A stretch of 64,000 bases of DNA from Halarchaeum grantii (GCF_014647455.2 NZ_BMPF01000001.1:310001-374000); one strand, 5' to 3'. Positions 16,764 through 24,388 are shown, counted from the first letter of the stretch. Made by a program: numbers and translations. Notes: generated by a model from the sequence alone, not told the origin.

Positions 16764-18258
16764 AGTTAAGCACCTCCAGGTGATTGTCTATCGTTTCTTC
16801 GAGACTCTTACGCTCCTTCTGGAGCCTATGTAACTCCGACCATTCTTCTTTGACATTGATGTCCGGACGTGGCTCAGTTGTGTCAACATATAGGGATACA
16901 TTCAGATTATAATCATTTGCTTGTATTTCATCAATACCGACAACACGGCTAATGCGGGGTTCGTCTGACCATGTTCTGAAATTCTCAACAATATTATTTA
17001 ATCCCTTTTCGGTAAGCTCGTTTTGATTAGAAAGTTCTCGATAGAACCCCTCAGACCCTGCATAAGCGAAGAATATCTGGTCTTTCTTCGCCTCGGGCTT
17101 ATCCGTATTCAGGACTAAGATGGCTGAAGGGATGGAAACATTTTGGAATAGATTGTCGGGCAATCCAACAATTGCCTCAACATAGTCTCTATTAACCATC
17201 GGCTTTCGATAGCGGTCTTCGTTACTTCTAAATAACACACCATTTGGAATGAGGATTGCGGCCTTCCCGCCAACGCCGTCCTGATCGGGGCGCTTCAACT
17301 GCTTCGCCATGTGCATGATGAAGGCGTAGTCGCCTCGGTCGGCACGCGGGAGCTTCTCGTGCCAGTCGAAGCGCCCGTAGGGGTCGTCTTGGAGGTCGTC
17401 TTTCGCCCAATCAGCCGAGAACGGGAAGTTAGCAAGCACGCGGTCAAAGCGCGTGAGTTCGTTCTCCTCGTCGTTCGTGAACGCGGGGTTGGAGAGTGAA
17501 TCCTCGCGCTGTATCTCTCCATCGAGGCCGTGTATGGAGAGGTTCATCTTCGCAATCGCGGCAATGTCCGGGTTGATCTCCTGCCCGGTGAACGTCATCT
17601 TCGAGGGGTCGCCGCCTTGTTCCTCGCGGTAGTACCGCGCCGCCTCGATGAGCATCCCACCGGAGCCAACGGTCGGGTCGTGGAACGTCATGCCGTCCTC
17701 GAAGGAATCGACGAGCCGAACGCAGAGGTTGACGATGTGCGGTGGCGTGAAGAACTGCCCGCCGGACTTGCCTTCTTCCTCCGCGAAGTGCCGCACCAAG
17801 TCCATATACGCCTCTCCGAGCATATCCGGCGGAACGCTGTCGCGGTCAAGGTCGTACTGTGACAGGTGTTCGATCAGCCGCCCGAGTCGGTCGTCATCGA
17901 GGGCGTCGGCGTCGATGTAGTCAGCTCGAAAGACGCCCTGAAGCTGAGGGTTCTCCTCGACGAGTGCGTCGAAGGCCTCATTCAGCGCTTGATCGACGTT
18001 GTCGGAGACGGCGCGAAGGTCGTCCCACAGGTAGCCTTCGGGGACGATGGGAATGTCGTAGAGGTTCTCGCGCCGGGCGAACTCCTCGCCGTACTCCTCG
18101 GCGTTTTGCTCGTACTGTACCTCGAACTCGTCGGAGATCGACTTGTAGTAGACGAGTGGGAGGATGTATTCCTTGTAGTCGGTGGGGTCAACGGCGTCGC
18201 GGATTATGTCCGCGCATTTGAATAGGTGAGATTCGAGGTCGTCAAGTGAGATGGGCAT
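16756..18258 (-). CDS. hsdM: type I restriction-modification methyltransferase subunit
   Basis: HsdM (500 aa) is the N6-adenine methyltransferase of the type I complex. The N-terminal helical HsdM domain (about 5-140) precedes the catalytic domain with SAM motif DPTVGSGG (194-201) and catalytic motif IV NFPF (277-280). The N-terminal two thirds are about 65% GC, but from about nucleotide 17260 to the end (residue about 333 onward) GC drops to about 43%, like hsdS. A TATA box 24-31 nt upstream makes the ATG at 18258 a leaderless start. Confidence 0.96.
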   Translation of the reverse strand: MPISLDDLESHLFKCADIIRDAVDPTDYKEYILPLVYYKSISDEFEVQYEQNAEEYGEEFARRENLYDIPIVPEGYLWDDLRAVSDNVDQALNEAFDALVEENPQLQGVFRADYIDADALDDDRLGRLIEHLSQYDLDRDSVPPDMLGEAYMDLVRHFAEEEGKSGGQFFTPPHIVNLCVRLVDSFEDGMTFHDPTVGSGGMLIEAARYYREEQGGDPSKMTFTGQEINPDIAAIAKMNLSIHGLDGEIQREDSLSNPAFTNDEENELTRFDRVLANFPFSADWAKDDLQDDPYGRFDWHEKLPRADRGDYAFIMHMAKQLKRPDQDGVGGKAAILIPNGVLFRSNEDRYRKPMVNRDYVEAIVGLPDNLFQNVSIPSAILVLNTDKPEAKKDQIFFAYAGSEGFYRELSNQNELTEKGLNNIVENFRTWSDEPRISRVVGIDEIQANDYNLNVSLYVDTTEPRPDINVKEEWSELHRLQKERKSLEETIDNHLEVLNYE

Positions 18259-18280
18259 ACCTGTGGGTGCCTCTCTGTTG

Positions 18281-18289
18281 GTATATCTT
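18281..18289 (-). promoter_or_regulatory. promoter of the hsd operon
   Basis: The minus strand reads AAGATATAC about 27 nt before the hsdM ATG, with a leaderless arrangement. It also shares TGGTAT with the dyad at 18332-18352. Confidence 0.6.
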
Positions 18290-18331
18290 CTGCGGTGAAG
18301 TGCGATGGTGATAGACGCGAAAAGTCCCCGC

Positions 18332-18352
18332 TGGTATCCAAGAGGGATACCA
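18332..18352. promoter_or_regulatory. 8-bp dyad upstream of hsdM (candidate operator)
   Basis: TGGTATCC, a 5-nt spacer and GGATACCA form a perfect inverted repeat 74-94 bp before hsdM, upstream of its TATA box. Its position suits a regulator of the restriction operon. No such regulator is identified. Confidence 0.5.
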
Positions 18353-18369
18353 ACGGGAGAGGAGTACAG

Positions 18370-18391
18370 CGTGACTCAACGCATCGAGGGG
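18370..18391 (+). repeat. dispersed 22-nt motif, copy 2
   Basis: CGTGACTCAACGCATCGAGG continues with GG. It differs from copy 1 and copy 3 at a few positions in the variable part and one base in the core (A to C). Confidence 0.65.
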
Positions 18392-18502
18392 GAGTGTGGA
18401 AATATCTGGTAGGAGCGGGGCAGATGGTAGAGAATGGAAGAAAGTAGTATATGATCGAATCGTGGGGAATAGCGTTATAGGATAGGTGTTCCGGTGATTC
18501 CG

Positions 18503-18524
18503 CACCTCGATGTGTTGATTCACG
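18503..18524 (-). repeat. dispersed 22-nt motif, inverted copy
   Basis: Read on the minus strand it matches copy 2 at 19 of 22 positions. It directly follows the 11-mer CGGTGATTCCG at 18492-18502, also found at 12159-12169. Confidence 0.5.
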
Positions 18525-18905
18525 GTGTGATCTGCTCAAGTGTTCTAACCCGTGATTCTCAAGTTGCAAACCCCCCCCATGCTCCCCCAATCCGGGGCTG
18601 TTGCTCTGGCCGCTCGTTCACGTAGGGACTTTCTGAGCCTATTTTACCGTCGTTACACGCGTTACAGCGCGCACGGTTCGGAACCGCTCAACCTAAGAGG
18701 CGTTACTGCCGGCGACTCATCGAGCGCAAGGTCTTGTGTTCGCCTCTTTGCTCTCTGCCGACAGCCCCTCACCATCCAGTTGTTACTACGAGCGTTGATG
18801 GATACCCCGACTCGAAGGTCAGGACAGCCACCATAGCCTTGACGAGCAAATCGCTTGCCGAAATTTCACCGGCCACCATTCCGCAGAATCGTTCGTCGAA
18901 CTCAG

Positions 18906-19115
18906 CTACGTCGAATCAACCAGCCGAGTGTTACCTCGGTCAAGCCATTCCCGATAGTCGCCAGTACAGACACTACAGAGGTAATACTCGAACGTCTCTG
19001 CTTCCGGGAGATGGTCTTCCGGGTTGTTCGTCTGGCTGATCTCTACGTGCGAGTCGTAACTGTCGAACGTATTGCCGCACCGCTCACAGGGTCGAAGAAG
19101 ATCGTGTTCAGGCAT
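18906..19115 (-). CDS. small CxxC zinc-finger protein
   Basis: This 69-aa protein has two CxxC pairs, CERCGNTF at residues 10-17 and LCSVC near residue 46-50, which should bind one zinc ion. It is acidic, without membrane segments, and resembles the many small CPxCG-type proteins of haloarchaea. Its function is unknown. It lies alone between hsdM and the helicase gene, in a region otherwise without genes. Confidence 0.72.
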   Translation of the reverse strand: MPEHDLLRPCERCGNTFDSYDSHVEISQTNNPEDHLPEAETFEYYLCSVCTGDYREWLDRGNTRLVDST

Positions 19116-19141
19116 CGTTATCGAAAGGACGTGACTGATCG

Positions 19142-19163
19142 AGTGATCAAACGCATAGAGGGG
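19142..19163 (+). repeat. dispersed 22-nt motif, copy 3
   Basis: AGTGATCAAACGCATAGAGG continues with GG. The core is identical to copy 1. Confidence 0.65.
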
Positions 19164-19382
19164 AAGGAGACTAACAACGAGTGGAAGACTGAACGAGTAT
19201 TCCGAATCGCTGTTTCTACTCCGCTCGGTCTATGCGTGAAGACACGAGAGGAGTCACCGGGTTCTCCACCGTGCTTCTACCTTCCTACACTCCTATTAAT
19301 GGTAAAGGGTTAATATACCACCCCCGGAGTTTATAAGTAAAGTATAATGTAATTGGGTTGTTTTGGGGCGAATACCGCCGAT

Positions 19383-19420
19383 AACGGCCAATTTCGCGTG
19401 AAACGGCCAATTTCGCGTGA
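19383..19420 (+). repeat. two perfect tandem 19-bp repeats (iteron-like)
   Basis: The unit AACGGCCAATTTCGCGTGA occurs at 19383-19401 and again directly at 19402-19420. Its core CCAATTTCGC occurs once more in the element at 11353-11362. Such repeats beside a replication-type gene are typical of initiator-binding iterons. Confidence 0.85.
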
Positions 19421-19504
19421 TTTTGTCGGTTCATCGTTCTCGCGCGCGGTTGCCGGTTTACGAAGTTCCGCGTATAGGGTACGAACGTCAGAGTTCGGAA
19501 ACCC

Positions 19505-21355
19505 CTACTCTATGCGCCCGAACACGGAGAAGTCCTCCAGCCGCTCGTTCGACCAATGGTACGCGTTCCCGCGTCCACCACGTCGATGGGTTACGTAACC
19601 CTCCTCGTCCAGCTCCTTCATCAGCTCGCCAACCTGCCGTGTCGTCACGGACACCGACTCCGCGATCTCACCGTTCGTCCACTCACCATCCGGCCACTTC
19701 TCCGAGCTACGTAATGCCTCCACGACCTCCTGCATCCCCTTCGACCACGTCGTCACGTCTACTCGCTCATCTGCCTCAACCCATCGAGGGAGGCGAGAGG
19801 TGTGAACGTACACCCTCGCTCCATGCTTTCCATCGCTCTCGGTTCGACCGAATCGCATGACTGCTTGAAGGACTTCGTACTCGGCAACGTCTCTAAAGAG
19901 CGCGTTTCCGAGCGGCCCGAAGTCGAGATCAACACCCTTCGTGATTCTCCCCTCGTCGTCCGTCTTCCTCTCGACAGCGTCCCCGTTCAATGCACCCCAT
20001 CGCTGAACTGCTTCACCCTCAGGAGGATGCGGGCTTCCAATCACCACCCCAAGTCGCGTCTCCTCGAACTCGTTACTTCCCTTCAGGTTGCCGTAGTGTT
20101 CAGCGACCTCGATGTGTCCGTCCACCTCGGTTGATTCGTACTGCTCTTTCGCTTGCTTCGACGTGATAACCGACGGTCGGTGTCCCTCTCGGCTGTGGAT
20201 GTTCTCCAAGAGCGCGCCGTCCGACCTGACGTTCACGTTGTTCCCGCTCTGATAGGGTTTCGCGCCGCCGTCGGTCTGAATGATTTCGAGGCCGAGAACG
20301 TCCCGTAGGTATTCTCGCTTCTCTCGATCAGAGTTCAAGACTGGCTCATGCACTATGTAATCGCCGCCGAGGACGAGACGCCACTTCGTAAGCGTCGGTG
20401 TCCCATCGAGCGCAACAACGCTCTCAGCCGCATAGAGGGGCGGTGGAATCAGTACCGTCCACTCGTCCTCGGGACTCCGAACGGCCTTCCGTCCAGACCC
20501 GAGGTTCGCGTACTCCCACTCGTTGTCCAGTAGCTCGAACTCAAGACCAGCATGGGTAAGGAGCGGAGCATGAGCGTGAAATCCGGGTTTCCGCTGTAAC
20601 TGGACGCGGGTGTCGCGGTGGGAATAGAACCCAAGGTCGTCCTTCCACTCTCGGACAGCGTCCTCGTGTTCGTCGTTGTTGCGTCGCCGAATAAGGTCTT
20701 TCCAGTTCTTGAATGGAAGCCTTTCCTCGGCATTTAGGTAGTTCCTGATCGCTCTCGTCGCCTCATTATGCGTCGGCGTGAAGAAGTACGCATCTCCGGG
20801 GAACTCGTCGAACGCGACGTAGCGATCTTCGAGATAGTCGCGATTGTGAGCCTGAAGGTAGTGGCCGATCAGCACATCATAGTTCTCGGGACTGAAATCC
20901 CTGCTCTCCATGTACGGACACCGTCCATCGTGCTGGCTGGGTAGTCGCTCCCCGAAGTACCGTTCCGCATCACGATGGAGTTGTGCGCCCGAAATGCCGG
21001 ACGCATAGACCTCGCGTACCTCCGCCTCGATGGAGTCTTTCGCAGGTGGTGATTCTCGCTCGTGATCTATCGTCCCGCACTCTCGATGGAACGCCGGGAG
21101 AGTTCGGTGTGATAGCCCGCGATCAACACACCAGTCTTCGTACTGGCCGTACAGTTCGCTTCGAGCTGTGAATACAGTAAGCGGGCGGCCCGTGTCCTCG
21201 GCCCATTCGACGACGCCGTAGCTCTTGCCCATAGCTGGAAGCGCCTCGATGAGTGTTTTCTCGTCGTTGCGAAACGCATCTCGGAGTGCCGTGGCGAGAC
21301 GATCACGGACGCTATCGAGTGATAGCTCCGACCGGGTATCCGTAAATAGGCTCAC
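19505..21355 (-). CDS. XPD/DinG-like SF2 helicase with C-terminal winged helix
   Basis: I infer a helicase for this 616-aa protein from several patterns. A Walker A-like loop LPAMGKS is at 39-45. A CPY motif (Cys146) is followed by a hydrophobic strand and then VAFDEFPGD, with acidic Asp183-Glu184 at the DEAH position, an arrangement like XPD/Rad3 proteins after their Fe-S domain. Late in the protein, LQAVMRFGRTESDG resembles motif VI. Only three Cys (76, 93, 146) precede the DE pair, so an intact 4Fe-4S cluster is doubtful. Residues about 555-605 form a winged helix (TNGEIAESVSVTTRQVGELM). The adjoining iteron-like repeats suggest a role in element replication. Confidence 0.65.
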   Translation of the reverse strand: MSLFTDTRSELSLDSVRDRLATALRDAFRNDEKTLIEALPAMGKSYGVVEWAEDTGRPLTVFTARSELYGQYEDWCVDRGLSHRTLPAFHRECGTIDHERESPPAKDSIEAEVREVYASGISGAQLHRDAERYFGERLPSQHDGRCPYMESRDFSPENYDVLIGHYLQAHNRDYLEDRYVAFDEFPGDAYFFTPTHNEATRAIRNYLNAEERLPFKNWKDLIRRRNNDEHEDAVREWKDDLGFYSHRDTRVQLQRKPGFHAHAPLLTHAGLEFELLDNEWEYANLGSGRKAVRSPEDEWTVLIPPPLYAAESVVALDGTPTLTKWRLVLGGDYIVHEPVLNSDREKREYLRDVLGLEIIQTDGGAKPYQSGNNVNVRSDGALLENIHSREGHRPSVITSKQAKEQYESTEVDGHIEVAEHYGNLKGSNEFEETRLGVVIGSPHPPEGEAVQRWGALNGDAVERKTDDEGRITKGVDLDFGPLGNALFRDVAEYEVLQAVMRFGRTESDGKHGARVYVHTSRLPRWVEADERVDVTTWSKGMQEVVEALRSSEKWPDGEWTNGEIAESVSVTTRQVGELMKELDEEGYVTHRRGGRGNAYHWSNERLEDFSVFGRIE

Positions 21356-21615
21356 GCTGTGAATACTGTAGCTGGTTCGATACCGGGATTAAAATCTATG
21401 GAATCAAATCGACAGACGCAACGGGTAAAGTGCGCCATAGAACAACTCGAATACTCCCCCTGTGATTCGCAAATCGTTACATGCAGGTTGTCAACCGAAA
21501 ACCGCCATTAATCATATATTTAAATGGTAGAGCTTCGAAGGGTCGTTGCGTATATTCCACGCTTCTTCGACAGCCCTTCGTTTTATTATTCCACATGCTT
21601 GAACTCATTCTTGCC

Positions 21616-21972
21616 ATGTCTAAATCAGAAACTGACGGGAGGGGCTTTGACATTTTGGAGTCGACCCAAGGAGACCGTGTGAGGGTGAATCAGGAAGAAT
21701 ACGAAGTGACGAGGAAAATCCATCTCCGAGATACAGATACCGACGACTACACAGACGACATTTACGGCGTTAGCATGAAGAAAGAAAATACCCGGTATAG
21801 AATATACGTCCATCCGGCCTCAATGGAAAACCACAACTGGATTTCCGAAATTTATCTATGGGCAGGAAGAGTCCTGAAGGAGCCAGTAGAAGAATTCAAC
21901 CGGTTAGATGAGGGTACGAATCAGAGGGTCTCTCGAGAACGATACAAAGAGATGTGGAGCCAAGACGGGTAA
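21616..21972 (+). CDS. hypothetical protein of the integrative element
   Basis: The 118-aa product has alternating strand-like segments (DRVRVNQEEYEVTRKIHLR, then NTRYRIYVHP) and a terminal helix. No family is recognised. The ATG at 21616 is preferred over one at 21481 because TTTTATTA lies about 32 nt upstream and the extra residues are hydrophobic and atypical. Codon use is AT-richer than the chromosome, consistent with transfer. Confidence 0.58.
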   Translation: MSKSETDGRGFDILESTQGDRVRVNQEEYEVTRKIHLRDTDTDDYTDDIYGVSMKKENTRYRIYVHPASMENHNWISEIYLWAGRVLKEPVEEFNRLDEGTNQRVSRERYKEMWSQDG

Positions 21973-22099
21973 AATCAATAGAATATCCTACTTAATCCGG
22001 AATTCTCGATGCCGCCCGACACTCAAAGCCGCCAAGTTTGCACGCTTACCTACCAGCTGATTCCGACCACAGCTGTTGAGACGAATACCACGATGACGG

Positions 22100-22654
22100 T
22101 TAGACACACGAAGCCGATTCTTCGTGACCGGGAAGGATACCACTACTCTGAGACTGCTCCATACAATGCGTACAGAGCGGAACCGATTCACGCCAGTCCT
22201 CAGGAACCTCCGAGAGGGGCGTGAGTGTATCGAAGGTTGGATACGGAACCTCGCGGGGTAGTAGTCCGACCCGTTTCTCGCCCTCTATGATTTCGGGTGA
22301 CGGGATATTCGCGTCAGTTCGGCAGATCGTCGCCCCACCTTGAACGATGTGAGAGCGATAACTACGGTTTTCGCCGTCACCCTCCCATCCGTTCGAACCA
22401 TCGCGCTCATAGAGAAGGTACGGGCTGTCACGTCCATCGTAGAACCCACGGCGCTTGAACTCGTACGACCACTCAACGCGTACCAGCTCAAGATCGTCAT
22501 CGTCCCATCCGTCACCAGCATACTGACAGTAGAGGCCGTAGGTCTTATCGCGAGATACCCACCAATCGTGGCCCGAGAAGTCAATCACCCGCTCAAAGTC
22601 CATCGGTAGCGCCTCGCCCTGCGATGCGTCCGGCTCATCGAAGTTGTCAATCAT
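22100..22654 (-). CDS. hypothetical acidic protein
   Basis: This 184-aa protein is acidic and Trp/Tyr-rich (HDWWVSRDKTYGLYCQYAG, LVRVEWSYEFKRRGFYDGR), suggesting a beta-rich domain. The C-terminus carries CTHCM, but no second CxxC pair is nearby. I do not recognise a family. The frame antisense to it (22009-22224) looks like a shadow. Confidence 0.6.
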   Translation of the reverse strand: MIDNFDEPDASQGEALPMDFERVIDFSGHDWWVSRDKTYGLYCQYAGDGWDDDDLELVRVEWSYEFKRRGFYDGRDSPYLLYERDGSNGWEGDGENRSYRSHIVQGGATICRTDANIPSPEIIEGEKRVGLLPREVPYPTFDTLTPLSEVPEDWRESVPLCTHCMEQSQSSGILPGHEESASCV

Positions 22655-23257
22655 CAGTAAATCACCACATGGAGTCGGCGGCTTTCGTCGCGGCCCTGAT
22701 GGTCGAGATCAACCATTTTGAGGCCTTGTTCGCTCATATTCACAATACGGACTACCCCGATATAATACTTATCAAATATAATACTAAAGGCTTGGAGTTG
22801 GCACTTCCGTCTTTATCCTGCATCAGGCATCTCCCACCAGCCACACCAAGAAAAACTACTCTCGACTATCAGGAGATCAGCCCATCCTGTCGAGAGCGTC
22901 ACGATGATCTTCGACCGGAGCCTGATCGTACTTCATCGTCGTCTTGGCCCGCTTGTGACGGAGCTGTGACTGCGCGTCGGCGAGTCCCTTCCTCCCGTGA
23001 GATATACGCCCTTCAAACGGAAGGTGACTTCATCGAGGCGGGTTCTCCCCCACTCAATTCTGTGACTCCCACGGAGGATTACGTTACTCGTTGCAGGCCT
23101 GTGTGAAGTCAAAACGGCTCGCTTGGAGTACGCTATTACTCTCTGTGGTCAACTTCCCCCTCCATGCGTTCTTCTCTTTCTTCCGGAACCCCGAAATATC
23201 GGCCAACACTCCAAACTCCGAAAAACAAGTGGTAAGAAATCGGGAACGGCTCTATCG
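22655..23257. other. 603-bp region with decayed DNA between hypothetical gene and integrase
   Basis: It contains the integrase remnant at 22877-23029 and an AT-rich stretch near 22740-22800. I find no intact gene. The remaining frames are short and lack haloarchaeal composition. Confidence 0.5.
22877..23029 (-). pseudogene. C-terminal remnant of a second tyrosine recombinase
   Basis: The minus strand encodes an open stretch ending in GLADAQSQLRHKRAKTTMKY and then DQAPVEDHRDALDRMG before a stop. This is the usual C-terminus of XerC/D-like integrases, with the box II His in LRHK and the catalytic Tyr in MKYD. No N-terminal or central domain is joined to it, and a stop lies just upstream at 23030-23032. 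A neighbouring frame stays open further upstream, which may be the rest after a frameshift. It is probably a relic of an earlier integrase. Confidence 0.65.
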
Positions 23258-24280
23258 TTAGATGTTATCGAAGTAGCCGCGACGATTCTTCATTTGCTGT
23301 TCTTTCGTCCGTTTGTCGTAGTGCTTTTTCAGTACATCGGCACTCACGTCCATTCGTTCCGATACGGCCTCGATTGGTACGTCACTCCTTCGTGCGTGCG
23401 TTATTGCGCCTTTCCGAAGGGAGTGCGAAGCGTGTGATGATGGACATTTTGAGGCGGCATGGTAAGAACTGGCCGCGTCACAGTCCTCTGGCTCACGGTC
23501 GTGAGGGCAGTCAAGCCCGTAATCGCAAGGTCGGGTAGTACGGTAGCAGTTGCTTCGGATAGAGGTCTTCGAGATACGTCCTTGGCGGGTCGTCAGTAGC
23601 GGCTCACGACCGAACTCGTCAACCTTGGAGAATCGGTGATGGTCGATGTAATCCGCCACGATCTGGTTCACGTTGGGCTTGAGAGAGACAACACGCTCAC
23701 CCGCCTTCCCATTTTTCAGCGGAGTATCTTCATCGGGGCGGTGATGGACTTCGAGAGTCCGTTTTTCCGTATCGTAGTCATCGAGGTCGATTGCTCGGAG
23801 CGCGCCGTTTCGCATCCCGGTATGCCACAGTAACTCGAAGATGACGTGTTCGCGCTGTGAGTAGTTGAATTTCCGCTGGTATTCGATGATGGTTTGTGCG
23901 GTTTCGGCGTCAACGTAGTCATCGTTCACGTCCTCTTTGTTCTTCATCGTCGGCGGGTCGATGTAGTCCGACAGACCGGAACGAACCGCGTCAATACTCT
24001 CGCAGAAGGCAATGAAGACCTTGAGGGTACTCAGTTGGGTCGCCATTGTGACCTTGTTGCAGTCGCCCTTCTCTCGACGCCATTTCTTGTACCGATGGAA
24101 GTGCCGACCGCTGAGGTCGTTCATATTCGTCACGCCACCCTCGGTGTTACACCACTCAATGAAGGGAGATAGCCGGTACTTGTGCGCCCGGTAAGTGGCG
24201 TCGGCAAGTTCGCCACGGCGGTTTTCGAGATACCATTCTTTCGCTTCCTGCGGTTCGATCGGCTGGAGTTCGTTTGTCAT
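23258..24280 (-). CDS. int: tyrosine recombinase/integrase of the element
   Basis: The 340-aa protein is the likely enzyme for insertion into tRNA-Lys. A SAM-like core-binding domain (about 10-110) precedes the catalytic domain. Catalytic residues seen are Arg157 (HTGMRNGALR), His286-x-x-Arg289 (SHSLRKG) and Tyr321 (KKHYDKR). The usual second His of box II is not evident; the matching stretch is ERMDVS. A Cys-rich insert at 246-279 (NCYRTTRPCDYGLDCPHD) may bind zinc. The gene is intact and reads away from attR, 81 bp inside it. Confidence 0.93.
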   Translation of the reverse strand: MTNELQPIEPQEAKEWYLENRRGELADATYRAHKYRLSPFIEWCNTEGGVTNMNDLSGRHFHRYKKWRREKGDCNKVTMATQLSTLKVFIAFCESIDAVRSGLSDYIDPPTMKNKEDVNDDYVDAETAQTIIEYQRKFNYSQREHVIFELLWHTGMRNGALRAIDLDDYDTEKRTLEVHHRPDEDTPLKNGKAGERVVSLKPNVNQIVADYIDHHRFSKVDEFGREPLLTTRQGRISKTSIRSNCYRTTRPCDYGLDCPHDREPEDCDAASSYHAASKCPSSHASHSLRKGAITHARRSDVPIEAVSERMDVSADVLKKHYDKRTKEQQMKNRRGYFDNI

Positions 24281-24338
24281 TGGTGGGCCTCGCGCTCAGC
24301 ACACCAACAGCGACACCTCGGTAATCCTCCTGCCCGGA

Positions 24339-24353
24339 GGCGCTAAAAGCGCC
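24339..24353. repeat. short hairpin beside attR
   Basis: GGCGCT-AAA-AGCGCC forms a 6-bp stem-loop 8 bp before attR. It may be an integrase accessory site or a terminator; neither can be decided. Confidence 0.35.
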
Positions 24354-24360
24354 GGAGGGC

Positions 24361-24388
24361 GTCGGGGGTTCAATTCCCTCCCGGCCCG
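24361..24388 (+). repeat. attR: partial copy of the tRNA-Lys 3' end
   Basis: An exact 28-bp copy of 9842-9869 is present. It is not part of any tRNA here because the preceding bases do not form the rest of a cloverleaf. Confidence 0.93.

Larger units (their letters stand above)
18259..18905. other. 647-bp region between hsdM and the zinc-protein gene
   Basis: Besides the hsd promoter, dyad and two copies of the 22-nt motif, I see no gene. Frames on both strands are Ser/Pro/His-rich or short. A stretch of eight C (18572-18579) and palindromic GC-rich patches lie near 18640-18680. Confidence 0.55.
19116..19504. other. AT-rich intergenic region with tandem repeats
   Basis: This segment contains copy 3 of the 22-nt motif, a marked AT-rich stretch at about 19290-19360 (TTATAAGTAAAGTATAATG and similar), and two perfect tandem 19-bp repeats at 19383-19420. 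No gene is convincing. It ends at the stop codon of the helicase-like gene. The layout resembles a replication origin. Confidence 0.55.
9842..24388. mobile_element. 14.5-kb integrative element in tRNA-Lys
   Basis: The element is delimited by the 28-bp direct repeats and carries an intact integrase 81 bp inside attR. The core-to-core distance is 14,519 bp. Its DNA is clearly more AT-rich than the flanks, with sampled 60-base lines of 40-55% GC inside against about 70% outside. Cargo is a type I restriction-modification operon, an XPD-like helicase, a GNAT-like protein, a CxxC zinc protein and several hypothetical proteins. No capsid, portal, terminase or conjugation genes are seen. It looks like a defence-bearing integrative plasmid or satellite-like island and gives no sign of being a complete virus. 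Confidence 0.9.

Noticed and set aside
18734-19039. 101-codon plus-strand frame and a 48-codon minus-strand frame at about 18770-18914
   Set aside because: Neither has family motifs; the first is antisense to the zinc protein. They could be relics but nothing shows what of.
20425-20444. Fifth match to the 22-nt motif core (CGCATAGAGGGG) inside the helicase gene
   Set aside because: Only 12 bases match and they are explained by codons for PPLYAA on the minus strand.
22009-22224. 71-codon plus-strand frame
   Set aside because: It is antisense to the more convincing 184-aa gene and has no recognisable feature.
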